Assembly: GCA_910587305.1 (NCBI GenBank)
Contig: CAJUKV010000086.1
Span: 1 to 8,979, forward strand
Reading direction: 5' to 3'
From: an uncultured Lachnospiraceae bacterium
GTDB taxonomy: Bacteria > Bacillota > Clostridia > Lachnospirales > Lachnospiraceae
DNA: 8,979 nucleotides
The position numbers and the translations under genes are program-made. Shown piece after piece: positions 1 through 6,388 of the stretch (its first letter is position 1; the number at the start of each line of letters is the position of its first letter). The notes under the pieces were generated by a model that was given only the letters and a program-made list of their open reading frames with translations, made no database searches and was not told the origin of the DNA.

Positions 1-37
1 ATTTATGTTGCTCCTCAATGCGTCAGCGGAACTTTTA

Positions 38-56
38 GTTACACTTTGGTTACACT
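38..56. repeat. Two direct repeats of GTTACACT, 11 bp apart
   Basis: The octamer GTTACACT occurs at 38-45 and again at 49-56, an 11-bp period, close to one turn of the helix. The pair lies about 60 bp inside a candidate tRNA attachment site. Short, helically phased direct repeats near an att site are typical of arm-type binding sites of tyrosine integrases, but they could also be chance repetition or part of the 3' end of a coding region. The assignment is inference. Confidence 0.3.
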
Positions 57-112
57 ACGAAGATGATGTGCCGGAAAACCCCTTTCTATCAGCTTTTTAA
101 AAGTAACAATAC

Positions 113-132
113 TTCAAGTCCCATCTTCCGCA
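113..132 (+). other. tRNA 3'-end fragment, candidate attachment (att) site
   Basis: The 20 bases TTCAAGTCCCATCTTCCGCA read as the 3' end of a tRNA: T-loop (113-119), 3' strand of the T-stem (120-124), 3' strand of the acceptor stem (125-131) and discriminator A (132). The matching upstream parts are missing. The five bases before the T-loop do not pair with the T-stem strand, and no GCGGAAG acceptor strand occurs at the expected distance. The acceptor strand CTTCCGC plus A73 is like bacterial tRNA-Leu genes, though the isotype is not certain. An isolated tRNA 3' end followed directly by a terminator is the usual product of integrase-mediated insertion into a tRNA gene, with the intact tRNA at the other end of the element. 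The element would then lie to the left, outside the window. Confidence 0.55.
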
Positions 133-133
133 G

Positions 134-174
134 TAAAAAAGGAAACCTTGTGAATAATAAGGTTTCCTTTTTTA
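134..174. terminator. Strong bidirectional intrinsic terminator
   Basis: A perfect inverted repeat (left arm 134-149, right arm 159-174, 9-base loop) has A-rich and T-rich ends, so it gives a hairpin followed by a U-run on either strand. On the plus strand it would end transcripts of a tRNA whose 3' end lies at 132. On the minus strand it can end readthrough from the signalling operon, whose last stop codon is at 433. Confidence 0.9.
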
Positions 175-432
175 TTGCTTCAAAACTTATGCTTCCCGCA
201 GCTTTCTCTTTTCCATCGGTTAACGCCGATTTTAGCCCCTGCTTTTTGCTTTTAAATATATTTTTGACCACGCTCGAACACGCTGCCTGTTATGCCGTTA
301 ATTTCTCCCTCGTAAGCGTCTGAACGGTTTTCAATGAAAGTCGTAAATCCCTTTCGGAGCTATTGATTATCTAATACAGGATATATCGGCACATACATCA
401 AATTCGTAACACTTCGGCATATAACCGAAGTG
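175..432. other. Gene-free spacer with a decayed coding remnant
   Basis: This stretch lies between the tRNA-type terminator and the last gene of the phosphorelay operon. No open frame with a start codon and ribosome site is convincing in it. It holds the protein-like minus-strand remnant at 252-359 and the stop-overlapping hairpin at its right border. No promoter, RNA gene or complete mobile-element gene was recognised. Confidence 0.6.
252..359 (-). pseudogene. Short protein-like remnant, family unknown
   Basis: Read on the minus strand, this stretch is open for 35 codons between a TAG at 360-362 and a TAA at 252-254, with no ATG. The translation looks like genuine protein: it contains TTFIENRSDAYEGEI followed by NGITGSVFERGQKYI. 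Just past the stop, another frame continues with KSKKQGLKSALTDGKEKAAG, which also looks protein-like, so a frameshift may separate two parts of one old gene. The family was not recognised. Its position next to a candidate att site and terminator suggests debris of an earlier insertion or a decayed chromosomal gene. It could also be a chance open frame; confidence is low. Confidence 0.3.
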
Positions 433-436
433 TTAC
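406..436 (-). terminator. Perfect 12-bp hairpin overlapping the operon's last stop codon
   Basis: Arms 406-417 and 425-436 are perfectly complementary around a 7-base loop, and the stop codon of the last HD-GYP gene (433-435) is inside the stem. On the minus strand the hairpin is followed by GAATTTGATG, which lacks a proper U-run, so it is a poor classic terminator. It may instead be a 3' stabilising hairpin on the operon mRNA, with termination completed at 134-174. Confidence 0.45.
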
Positions 437-1512
437 TCAGTTCCCTTATACATTTCACTGATATGATCTTCCACGGCAAAAAAGCAGTATAAAAGATGTG
501 GATTAAACACGCCGCACTCTCCCGCCCAGATCATTTCCAGTACTTTGTTTCTGGAAAAAGCATCCTTATAAATTCGCTTACAGCTTAGCGCGTCATACAC
601 ATCAGCCAGCGATACAATCTGTGCCCACGGCGATATTTCGTCTCCCACCAAGTGATCAGGGTAACCGCCTCCGTTCCATCGTTCATGATGATGGCGCGCA
701 ATATCACATGCATACTCAAAAATATTGCTTTCCCTCAGCTGGGAAATTCTTTCCAGCAGTATCACACCCTGTACGGTATGTGTCTGCATGATTGTATATT
801 CTTCTTTTGTGAGTCTTCCCGGCTTTGTTAAAATAGCGTCGGGAATCGCTATTTTACCCACGTCATGCATAATAGAGGCAACGGAAATATTGTCAATTTC
901 TTCCTGACTTAAACCCTCGCCAAACTCCGTATTTTCCAACATAAATTTTGTTATGGAAAAAATACGGTTTACATGTTCTCCCGACTCTTCATTACGAAAC
1001 TCAATTGCAGTGGCCAAGGCTTCTATCATGCCCCGGTTCAGCTCGTTAATTCTCCCTGCCTGCTTCTGCAATTCAAATTTCTGTGTCTCTATCACATTAT
1101 GCAGTCGTTCCCTGGTTGCAAATAACTCGATAACAGACTGAACCCTCCGGCGAACCATATATGGTATCACCGGCTTTAGGATAACATCCATGACGCCAAG
1201 CTGGTAAGCCTCCCTTTCCAGCTCGCTCTCATGCTCTGCCGTAATCAGAAACACCGGAATCTTCTCCTGAATCTTCATCTTCTCCAGATGCCGCAAAACC
1301 TCCAGTCCACTCATTCCGGGCATTACCACATCCAACAGTATTGCGCAAAAATGATGACGGTTTGTCAGAATTTCCGAAAGACCGGCGCTCCCGTTTGACA
1401 CTTCCTTAATCGCATATGTATCTGAAAAAATTTTTGCTAATATCTTACGGTTGACCGAATCGTCGTCGATAATCAATATTGTATCGAAATAGTCCGCGTT
1501 ATATTGTTCCAT
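433..1512 (-). CDS. Receiver-HD-GYP response regulator, probable active c-di-GMP phosphodiesterase
   Basis: This 359-residue cytoplasmic response regulator probably breaks down cyclic di-GMP when phosphorylated. The N-terminal receiver (about 10-130) has the acidic pair D16/D17, phosphoacceptor D61 in LLDVVMPG, T91 and K113. A helical linker (about 130-165) joins it to an HD-GYP domain (about 165-345). That domain carries the expected metal and catalytic residues: H180 in GEHVNRI, H216-D217 and G219-K220 in HDVGK, H245, H275/H276 before E277, the GYP motif at 283-285, and D304 in LADVYDAL. HD-GYP enzymes hydrolyse c-di-GMP to pGpG or GMP. It is the last gene of the phosphorelay operon. Its ATG lies 5 bases after the previous stop, and its ribosome site (GGGAG) overlaps the end of that gene, which suggests coupled translation. 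The input is expected from the Hpt protein encoded upstream. Confidence 0.95.
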   Translation of the reverse strand: MEQYNADYFDTILIIDDDSVNRKILAKIFSDTYAIKEVSNGSAGLSEILTNRHHFCAILLDVVMPGMSGLEVLRHLEKMKIQEKIPVFLITAEHESELEREAYQLGVMDVILKPVIPYMVRRRVQSVIELFATRERLHNVIETQKFELQKQAGRINELNRGMIEALATAIEFRNEESGEHVNRIFSITKFMLENTEFGEGLSQEEIDNISVASIMHDVGKIAIPDAILTKPGRLTKEEYTIMQTHTVQGVILLERISQLRESNIFEYACDIARHHHERWNGGGYPDHLVGDEISPWAQIVSLADVYDALSCKRIYKDAFSRNKVLEMIWAGECGVFNPHLLYCFFAVEDHISEMYKGTE

Positions 1513-1517
1513 ATCCT

Positions 1518-2564
1518 CTACTCCCGAATACCGCCTGACAGGAAATAACTAAAAATCATTGGCTCGCATTCCTCCAGCAAATCGTATACCTCTTTGCCTG
1601 CCACACCCATATTATCATCTATCAGACGCCCAATAATAAACTTAATAGGCTTAGCCTTATCTCCGTAAAACTTTGAACGTCTTTCTTCCAGTTCATCCAA
1701 AACCCTGCAAATCTGATTATAAAAGGAATTGTTTTTCCCTTTGATACCGTATGGGTATCCTTTCCCATCATAGCGCTCATGATGATGAAGACACATACTG
1801 GCACAGATTTCCACAAAATACTCACAAGACTTTGCACGATTTAATCTGATAAAATTAGCGCCATATACCGTATGTTTATCTTCCAGCTCCCGTTTTTTTG
1901 CCAGGTCTACCACCTGTTCTGTCGATTTATCATCCTGAAGAAACATTTCTCCAATATCGCAAAAATAAGCCGCCTTACTGACAAGCTGAATATTGTCAGG
2001 ATCCAGTTTTTCGCCTTTAGGCGATCTGCTGTAGGTATTTAACATAATACGCATCAAATCCGAACGCACCCTGTAGCTTGCATCGCTCTTTCCAAAGTTG
2101 GTCAGATAAGTCTTATAGAGCGCCTCCAAATCTGAAATATACTTTATGGTTTCCACCAAATCTTCCCTTTGGACATTGTATGCGGGGATAATGCCAAGCC
2201 TTGAGCGCAGACGTCCAAGTATATCCTCTCTGTCAAAAGGCTTGCCTATAAAGTCACATACGTTATAACGGATGGCTTTCTCCACATTTACTCTTGTAGG
2301 CTCTGCCGTAACTACAAATACCGGAATATCATTTATATTTTTTTCCTGCATAAATTTAAGCACATCGAACCCATCAATATAAGGCATGGACAAATCCAGC
2401 AGGATTGCGTCCAGATCATTGCTTTGTGTGGTGATATATTCAAACGCCTTATTTCCACTATCTGCTTCCGCAACTATAAAATCGGTCTCCAGAATGCTTT
2501 TAAGGATTATCCTGTCTACCATGGTGTCGTCCACTATTAACACTCTTTTCTTTTCCTGAGCCAT
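1518..2564 (-). CDS. Receiver plus degenerate HD-GYP response regulator
   Basis: This 348-residue protein is a paralogue of the next gene, with an N-terminal receiver (about 6-125) and an HD-GYP-like domain (about 140-335). The receiver is intact: D12/D13, phosphoacceptor D57 in LLDLSMP, T86 and K108. The output domain keeps H231, the HHHERYDGKGYP motif (260-271) and an aspartate near 290. It has lost others: the first metal-site histidine position is Y164, the HD motif reads C202-D203, and the conserved lysine after it is E206. Catalysis is therefore doubtful, and the protein more likely binds c-di-GMP, a partner or phosphate. The region after the GYP motif is short and charged (EERRSKFYGDK). 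The start is well supported by AGGAGAG seven bases before ATG. It lies third in the phosphorelay operon and its stop is almost fused to the next gene. Confidence 0.93.
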   Translation of the reverse strand: MAQEKKRVLIVDDTMVDRIILKSILETDFIVAEADSGNKAFEYITTQSNDLDAILLDLSMPYIDGFDVLKFMQEKNINDIPVFVVTAEPTRVNVEKAIRYNVCDFIGKPFDREDILGRLRSRLGIIPAYNVQREDLVETIKYISDLEALYKTYLTNFGKSDASYRVRSDLMRIMLNTYSRSPKGEKLDPDNIQLVSKAAYFCDIGEMFLQDDKSTEQVVDLAKKRELEDKHTVYGANFIRLNRAKSCEYFVEICASMCLHHHERYDGKGYPYGIKGKNNSFYNQICRVLDELEERRSKFYGDKAKPIKFIIGRLIDDNMGVAGKEVYDLLEECEPMIFSYFLSGGIRE

Positions 2565-2678
2565 ATCTTCTCTCCTAATCCACCGTACCGTCAGCCGCCC
2601 GGCAATTTATCACATACCTCAAAAGACAGCCGGCACAAATTCTTCTTATGGTAAACGACATTAGAAATTTCGCTTGCC

Positions 2679-2694
2679 ATAGCTACATAGCTAT
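2679..2694. repeat. Short perfect palindrome in the Hpt/response-regulator gap
   Basis: ATAGCTA-CA-TAGCTAT is a perfect inverted repeat with a 2-base centre, in the 142-bp gap (2565-2706) between the Hpt gene and the next response regulator. It could be a protein-binding dyad. As a hairpin it is weak, and no T-run follows it. Apart from this and the ribosome site before 2564, the gap shows no clear signal. Confidence 0.25.
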
Positions 2695-2706
2695 CACACA
2701 CGCCAA

Positions 2707-3063
2707 TCAGGCTTTATGCTTTTCAATACATTCTATAATCTTTTGCTGAATCGGCAGTATCTTTTCCATTACTGCTTTCGCCTCCGCAGGCTTTTCGCTC
2801 CGCAAAAGCCCCAGCATTTCCATGTAGCCCTCATAAAGAGGTGTAAGGGAAAGATTTCCTGTCATCCCCTTTAATATATGCACATGTCTTATCAATTCAT
2901 CTCTGTCATTTTTATCAAAATCATCCGGCGCAATGTGGGATTCGTTTACCGTATCCACAAACATTCCCAGCATCATTTCATAGAGAGATTCATCGCCCAC
3001 TACACGATCTATCCCCTCTGCTACGTTCACGCCTAATTCTTCCAGTTCTTCTCTGTACCCCAT
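2707..3063 (-). CDS. Free-standing Hpt (histidine phosphotransfer) protein
   Basis: This 118-residue soluble protein is expected to carry phosphate from the hybrid kinase's receiver to the two response regulators in the same operon. The Hpt signature RHVHILKGMTGN is present, with H62 as the phosphorylated histidine in the usual H-x-L-K-G context, inside an all-helical protein of normal Hpt length. The start chosen is the ATG at 3061-3063, because AAAGGA lies eight bases before it. An in-frame ATG 13 codons upstream (3102) has no ribosome site and would add an unusual basic extension (MDTEKIRKERTCY). The hybrid kinase has no Hpt domain of its own, so this gene completes a four-step relay. It lies 108 bp after the kinase, and no terminator is visible between them. 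Confidence 0.9.
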   Translation of the reverse strand: MGYREELEELGVNVAEGIDRVVGDESLYEMMLGMFVDTVNESHIAPDDFDKNDRDELIRHVHILKGMTGNLSLTPLYEGYMEMLGLLRSEKPAEAKAVMEKILPIQQKIIECIEKHKA

Positions 3064-3126
3064 ATAACATGTCCTTTCTTTCCTGATTTTTTCCGTATCC
3101 ATGACACTATTTCTTTTTACACTTTA

Positions 3127-3144
3127 GATCATATTCTCATGATC
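3127..3144. repeat. 6-bp inverted repeat in the kinase/Hpt gap
   Basis: GATCAT and ATGATC flank a 6-base loop in the 108-bp gap (3064-3171) between the kinase and Hpt genes. The hairpin is weak and no U-run follows on the minus strand, so it is not a terminator. It could be an RNA-processing or regulatory element, or chance. Confidence 0.2.
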
Positions 3145-3171
3145 CATAAGGTTAATACATAGATCGGACTA

Positions 3172-6120
3172 TTAGAGATCTTTCTTTTTATCCAGCACCT
3201 GCCTTATTGTCCTTTCAAGCACATCCAATATAATTGGTTTGGCAACATGGGCATCCATACCTGAATTTAAAGCATCCTGCACATCATCCGCAAAAGCATT
3301 CGCCGTCATGGCAATAATCGGTATGCTTTTTGCATGAGGATGCTTCCCTGCCCTTATCATCCTGGTGGCGTGGTATCCGTCCATCACGGGCATCTGTACA
3401 TCCATCAGAATGATATCATAATCCCCCTCGCCTGAAGATTCAAACATATTTACAGCTTCCTGCCCATCCTTTGCCATATCGCAGGTTGCTCCGAGAGATT
3501 GCAGCATTTTGCCCAGGATCAACCTGTTGACCTCTATATCCTCAACTGCCAGGATATGTTTACCCTTTACAGCGCTTTCGTTAGATTTGGACGCCGCGGA
3601 TACCTCGGAAGATTTCTCATACATCAAACCCTTAATCGCTTCTTTGAATTTGGATATGAAAAACGGCTTTGGCATAAAATGATCTATTCCCACCTCTAAA
3701 GCCTCTTTTTCAATATCGGCCCAATCGTAAGCCGTAAAAAGCAGGGTCGGAATCTTATCCGGATAATTCTTTCTAAGCATTCGCACTACCTCTAAACCGC
3801 TTAGCTTCGGCATCTGCCAGTCCAGAAGGATTAAATCGTACGGTTCGCCGTTTTCTCTTGCTCTGCGTATGGTATCGATAACCTGTTCCCCATCTGTGAC
3901 ATAATCTATTTTTACCCCTGTTTCAGCCATAGCGCTCATTATAATTTCGCAGATATCCTTGTCATCATCCGCTATGATTACCCGTCTGACGCCATATTCT
4001 TTCCAGAACTCCGGGTCATCTTCCATTTCCTGAATCCGCAGTTCCAGTTCCACAATAAATTCGGAACCTTTTCCTATCTCGCTTTCCACTGTTATTGTAC
4101 CGCCCATAAGTTCCACCAGGTTCTTGGTAATTGCCATACCAAGGCCCGTACCCTGGATCTTATTGGTTGTTGTATTCTGTTCACGGGTAAAAGGAGAAAA
4201 AATAACCTTCTGGTATTCCTCGCTCATTCCCTGCCCGTTATCTTTTACCTTAAATTGTATGCGGCTGAAGCCTTCCATAATCGGCGGCATTTCCCTGACA
4301 GTCATTTCAATTTTGCCACCGGTTGGCGTATATTTCACCGCATTTGACAAAATATTAATTAAAATTTGATTTATACGCATCTTATCGCCCCGAAGATGCT
4401 CGTATTTAAAGCCGGATGTGTAAATGTCAAAGCTCTGTTCTTTTGCTCTTGCCTGTGGACGGATAATACTGTTGAGTCCTTCAATAATTTCAGCCAGATT
4501 CAGCTCCTCAATGCTCAGCATAACTTTTCCACTTTCAATCTTATTCATATCCAGCACATCATTAATAAGCCCCAGCAAGTGCTGGCTGGCGCCTTCCATC
4601 CTCTTTGCGTATTCTAACACGGCTTTGGGATCATCCGCTTCCTGCTGTAACAGTGTAAGAAGTCCTATAATTGCATTCATCGGGGTTCGAATATCATGAC
4701 TGACACTGCTTAAAAAAGTGCTTTTCGCCTGATTTGCAATCTGTGCCGCCTCTAAAGCCATTTTCAGGCTGTTCTCAACTTCCCGCTCCTTTGTCCTGTC
4801 TGAAATATATACAATATATTTTTTTTCATTTCCTATATAAGTGCAGTAAATGGTTTCCCGAAGCCATTTACACATTCCACTCTTAGGATCCATACGTTCC
4901 AGCTCTATGCAATCTAATGCTTCATTCTCATTAAGCTCATCCAGTTCCCTGTCCGAACAATTTAAAACGGTTAAATCCATAGGCGCATTCTCTATGGAAA
5001 TTCCCACCACACGCTCAAAATTCGGACTGGAATACTCTATACTGTATTTATCCTCCTTTAACATGATGTAAGCATCATCCGTATTGCTTGCAAGATAATT
5101 TGCAAGAACACGAAACTGTTCTTCCTTGTACTCCTTTTCCTTTTCCTTTTTTACAAGCTCCTTTCGCGTCCGCCACATAAAATAAACAAACACAGTCAGA
5201 ACTACCATCACCGTGATTGCAATAACCACTACCGTCTGTGAACTGCTGATCACCTGATTTGCCTCATCCATGATCGCCCCACTAAGCACAATAGATATCA
5301 GATACCAATCGTCCACATTTTCTATAGGCACATAAGTACAGACATAATCCTCCGTCCTGTTTTCATTATATATAACAACCGTCCCTGTCTCATGCCGTTC
5401 CAGCGCATCCTTTAAATTCGCGATCTGCTTCTTTCCATTTTCGCTGTCGCCGAACATATCAAAGACATTATCTCTAATATAATCTTTTCCATTGGTAAAC
5501 GGGCGTAGCAAAACGTCGCCCTGCCGATTGATAAGATAAGCAAAACCCTGATCGTTATAAAAGGAAAGCGTAAACTCTTTCGAAACCCTATCTGACTCAT
5601 ACCCCTTTTGAAACAGCCCTTTTACGCCGTCTTCAAAAGTAAAACACTCATAATATCCAAACATTTTAGTGTCCGTATATAAACTAATATACGGTTCTTG
5701 GACACCGTCACCGGAAAAACTGCGGAATCTCTCCAAATCCGCCTCGTTCATATGAAAAACATCCTGCGATTTACTGTTGTAATAATCCCCTGATTCAAGA
5801 TTCACCACACTATATACCGCATCTACATCCATAAATACATCCAGTTTATTTTGTATATTATCCACGTCCGTTGATGCATGTTTAGAAAAGTCCGCCGCAT
5901 AACTGTGAATTCTCTCCCTGTCTCTGGCAATAAAGCTGTCAAATGCCTGCTGTTGCTGCTGGGTCACAGTTTGCACATTAGACATTGTCTGCAGCATTAA
6001 ACTTTTATGTATGTAATTTACATAGCAGCCGGACCCCAGCAGTACGCCCGCCACCGCAGCAATGCTGAAAAAATATACCCACTTTTTATGTCCGCTTTTC
6101 TTTCCTTTTTCTCCAGGCAC
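3172..6120 (-). CDS. Hybrid sensor histidine kinase with two receiver domains
   Basis: This 982-residue membrane protein is the input of the phosphorelay. In order it has TM helix 1 (about 14-34), an extracellular sensor of Cache-like size and layout (about 40-290), TM helix 2 (about 296-315) and a charged coiled linker. A PAS-like domain (about 338-445) follows, then HisKA with H475 in SSVSHDIRTP. The ATPase domain has N593, DNGQG at 627-631 and GTGLG at 657-661. Receiver 1 (about 712-830) has D718-D720, D767, T796 and K818. Receiver 2 (about 854-975) has E860/D861, D907, T939 and K961. All phosphorylation residues are present. The start is GTG, since an in-frame stop lies just upstream and no later start precedes TM1. 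Its ribosome site is weak (AGGA 13 bases away, AAGAG adjacent). The ligand cannot be read from sequence. Confidence 0.95.
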   Translation of the reverse strand: MPGEKGKKSGHKKWVYFFSIAAVAGVLLGSGCYVNYIHKSLMLQTMSNVQTVTQQQQQAFDSFIARDRERIHSYAADFSKHASTDVDNIQNKLDVFMDVDAVYSVVNLESGDYYNSKSQDVFHMNEADLERFRSFSGDGVQEPYISLYTDTKMFGYYECFTFEDGVKGLFQKGYESDRVSKEFTLSFYNDQGFAYLINRQGDVLLRPFTNGKDYIRDNVFDMFGDSENGKKQIANLKDALERHETGTVVIYNENRTEDYVCTYVPIENVDDWYLISIVLSGAIMDEANQVISSSQTVVVIAITVMVVLTVFVYFMWRTRKELVKKEKEKEYKEEQFRVLANYLASNTDDAYIMLKEDKYSIEYSSPNFERVVGISIENAPMDLTVLNCSDRELDELNENEALDCIELERMDPKSGMCKWLRETIYCTYIGNEKKYIVYISDRTKEREVENSLKMALEAAQIANQAKSTFLSSVSHDIRTPMNAIIGLLTLLQQEADDPKAVLEYAKRMEGASQHLLGLINDVLDMNKIESGKVMLSIEELNLAEIIEGLNSIIRPQARAKEQSFDIYTSGFKYEHLRGDKMRINQILINILSNAVKYTPTGGKIEMTVREMPPIMEGFSRIQFKVKDNGQGMSEEYQKVIFSPFTREQNTTTNKIQGTGLGMAITKNLVELMGGTITVESEIGKGSEFIVELELRIQEMEDDPEFWKEYGVRRVIIADDDKDICEIIMSAMAETGVKIDYVTDGEQVIDTIRRARENGEPYDLILLDWQMPKLSGLEVVRMLRKNYPDKIPTLLFTAYDWADIEKEALEVGIDHFMPKPFFISKFKEAIKGLMYEKSSEVSAASKSNESAVKGKHILAVEDIEVNRLILGKMLQSLGATCDMAKDGQEAVNMFESSGEGDYDIILMDVQMPVMDGYHATRMIRAGKHPHAKSIPIIAMTANAFADDVQDALNSGMDAHVAKPIILDVLERTIRQVLDKKKDL

Positions 6121-6298
6121 CTCTTGTACACCGTCCTATCCATAATATAATCAGATAGATTTTAGACTCAGCCCGCCTTTTCCGTTTTTTGTTGCCCCAA
6201 ACCCACTTTTACAGGTAAAACTTTTGCCTCCGCCGACTATCTAAAACTTCTTTCATTATGCTATTAAATTAAAATATAAAGACCAAAGTTTTAATTCT
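6121..6298 (-). other. Long 5' leader of the phosphorelay operon
   Basis: About 178 nt separate the predicted transcription start from the kinase's GTG. The leader has few C residues and G-rich patches. It also has a 14-bp palindrome (TTTTACAGGTAAAA, 6207-6220), a TTTTAGA/TCTAAAA pair and a competing AGATAG/CTATCT pair that would enclose the middle of the leader. It could fold into a regulatory structure, but no known riboswitch class, including both c-di-GMP classes, was recognised. Confidence 0.35.
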
Positions 6299-6304
6299 AG
6301 TGAG

Positions 6305-6333
6305 ATTATACATCTTTGACTAAGAAATTTCAA
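6305..6333 (-). promoter_or_regulatory. Sigma-A type promoter for the phosphorelay operon
   Basis: On the minus strand TTGAAA (6328-6333) and a perfect TATAAT (6305-6310) are separated by exactly 17 bases. The predicted start of transcription is near 6298, giving a leader of about 178 nt before the kinase. No equally good promoter was seen in the gaps inside the operon. Confidence 0.75.
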
Positions 6334-6368
6334 TATTTTACATAAAAAACTAGTACCTGCTGTTACGC

Positions 6369-6388
6369 TCCATAAGCCGGCTTATGGA
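6369..6388. repeat. 20-bp perfect palindrome overlapping the anti-sigma stop codon
   Basis: TCCATAAGCCGGCTTATGGA is its own reverse complement. The stop codon of the anti-sigma-like gene (6382-6384) lies inside it. As RNA it would form a 7-8 bp stem with a CCGG loop. The following bases on the minus strand (GCGTAACAGC) are not U-rich; a T6 run comes only about 20 bases later. It may be an atypical terminator, a stabilising 3' hairpin or a protein-binding site. Confidence 0.5.

Noticed and set aside
1..100. 3' end of a plus-strand gene at the left edge
   Set aside because: Two frames are open from the edge (stops at 64-66 and 98-100), and either could be an integrase end, but the stretch is too short to choose or to recognise a family.
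57..132. A complete tRNA gene ending at 132
   Set aside because: The 3' part fits a tRNA, but no matching acceptor, D-arm or anticodon arm exists in the preceding 75-90 bases, and the T-stem 5' strand does not pair.
63..323. Plus-strand 86-codon open frame
   Set aside because: It runs through the tRNA fragment and the terminator hairpin, has no ribosome site, and its product looks like no protein.
3128..3160. Internal promoter before the Hpt gene (TATGAT with a TTAACC-like -35)
   Set aside because: The -35 matches only 4 of 6 and the spacing is 16; this is common by chance in A+T-rich gaps.
6141..6143. ATG upstream of the kinase GTG as an alternative start
   Set aside because: It is out of frame with the kinase, and an in-frame TAG lies between it and the GTG.
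6209..6256. 15-residue leader peptide in the kinase leader (MKEVLDSRRRQKFYL)
   Set aside because: No ribosome site and no run of regulatory codons.
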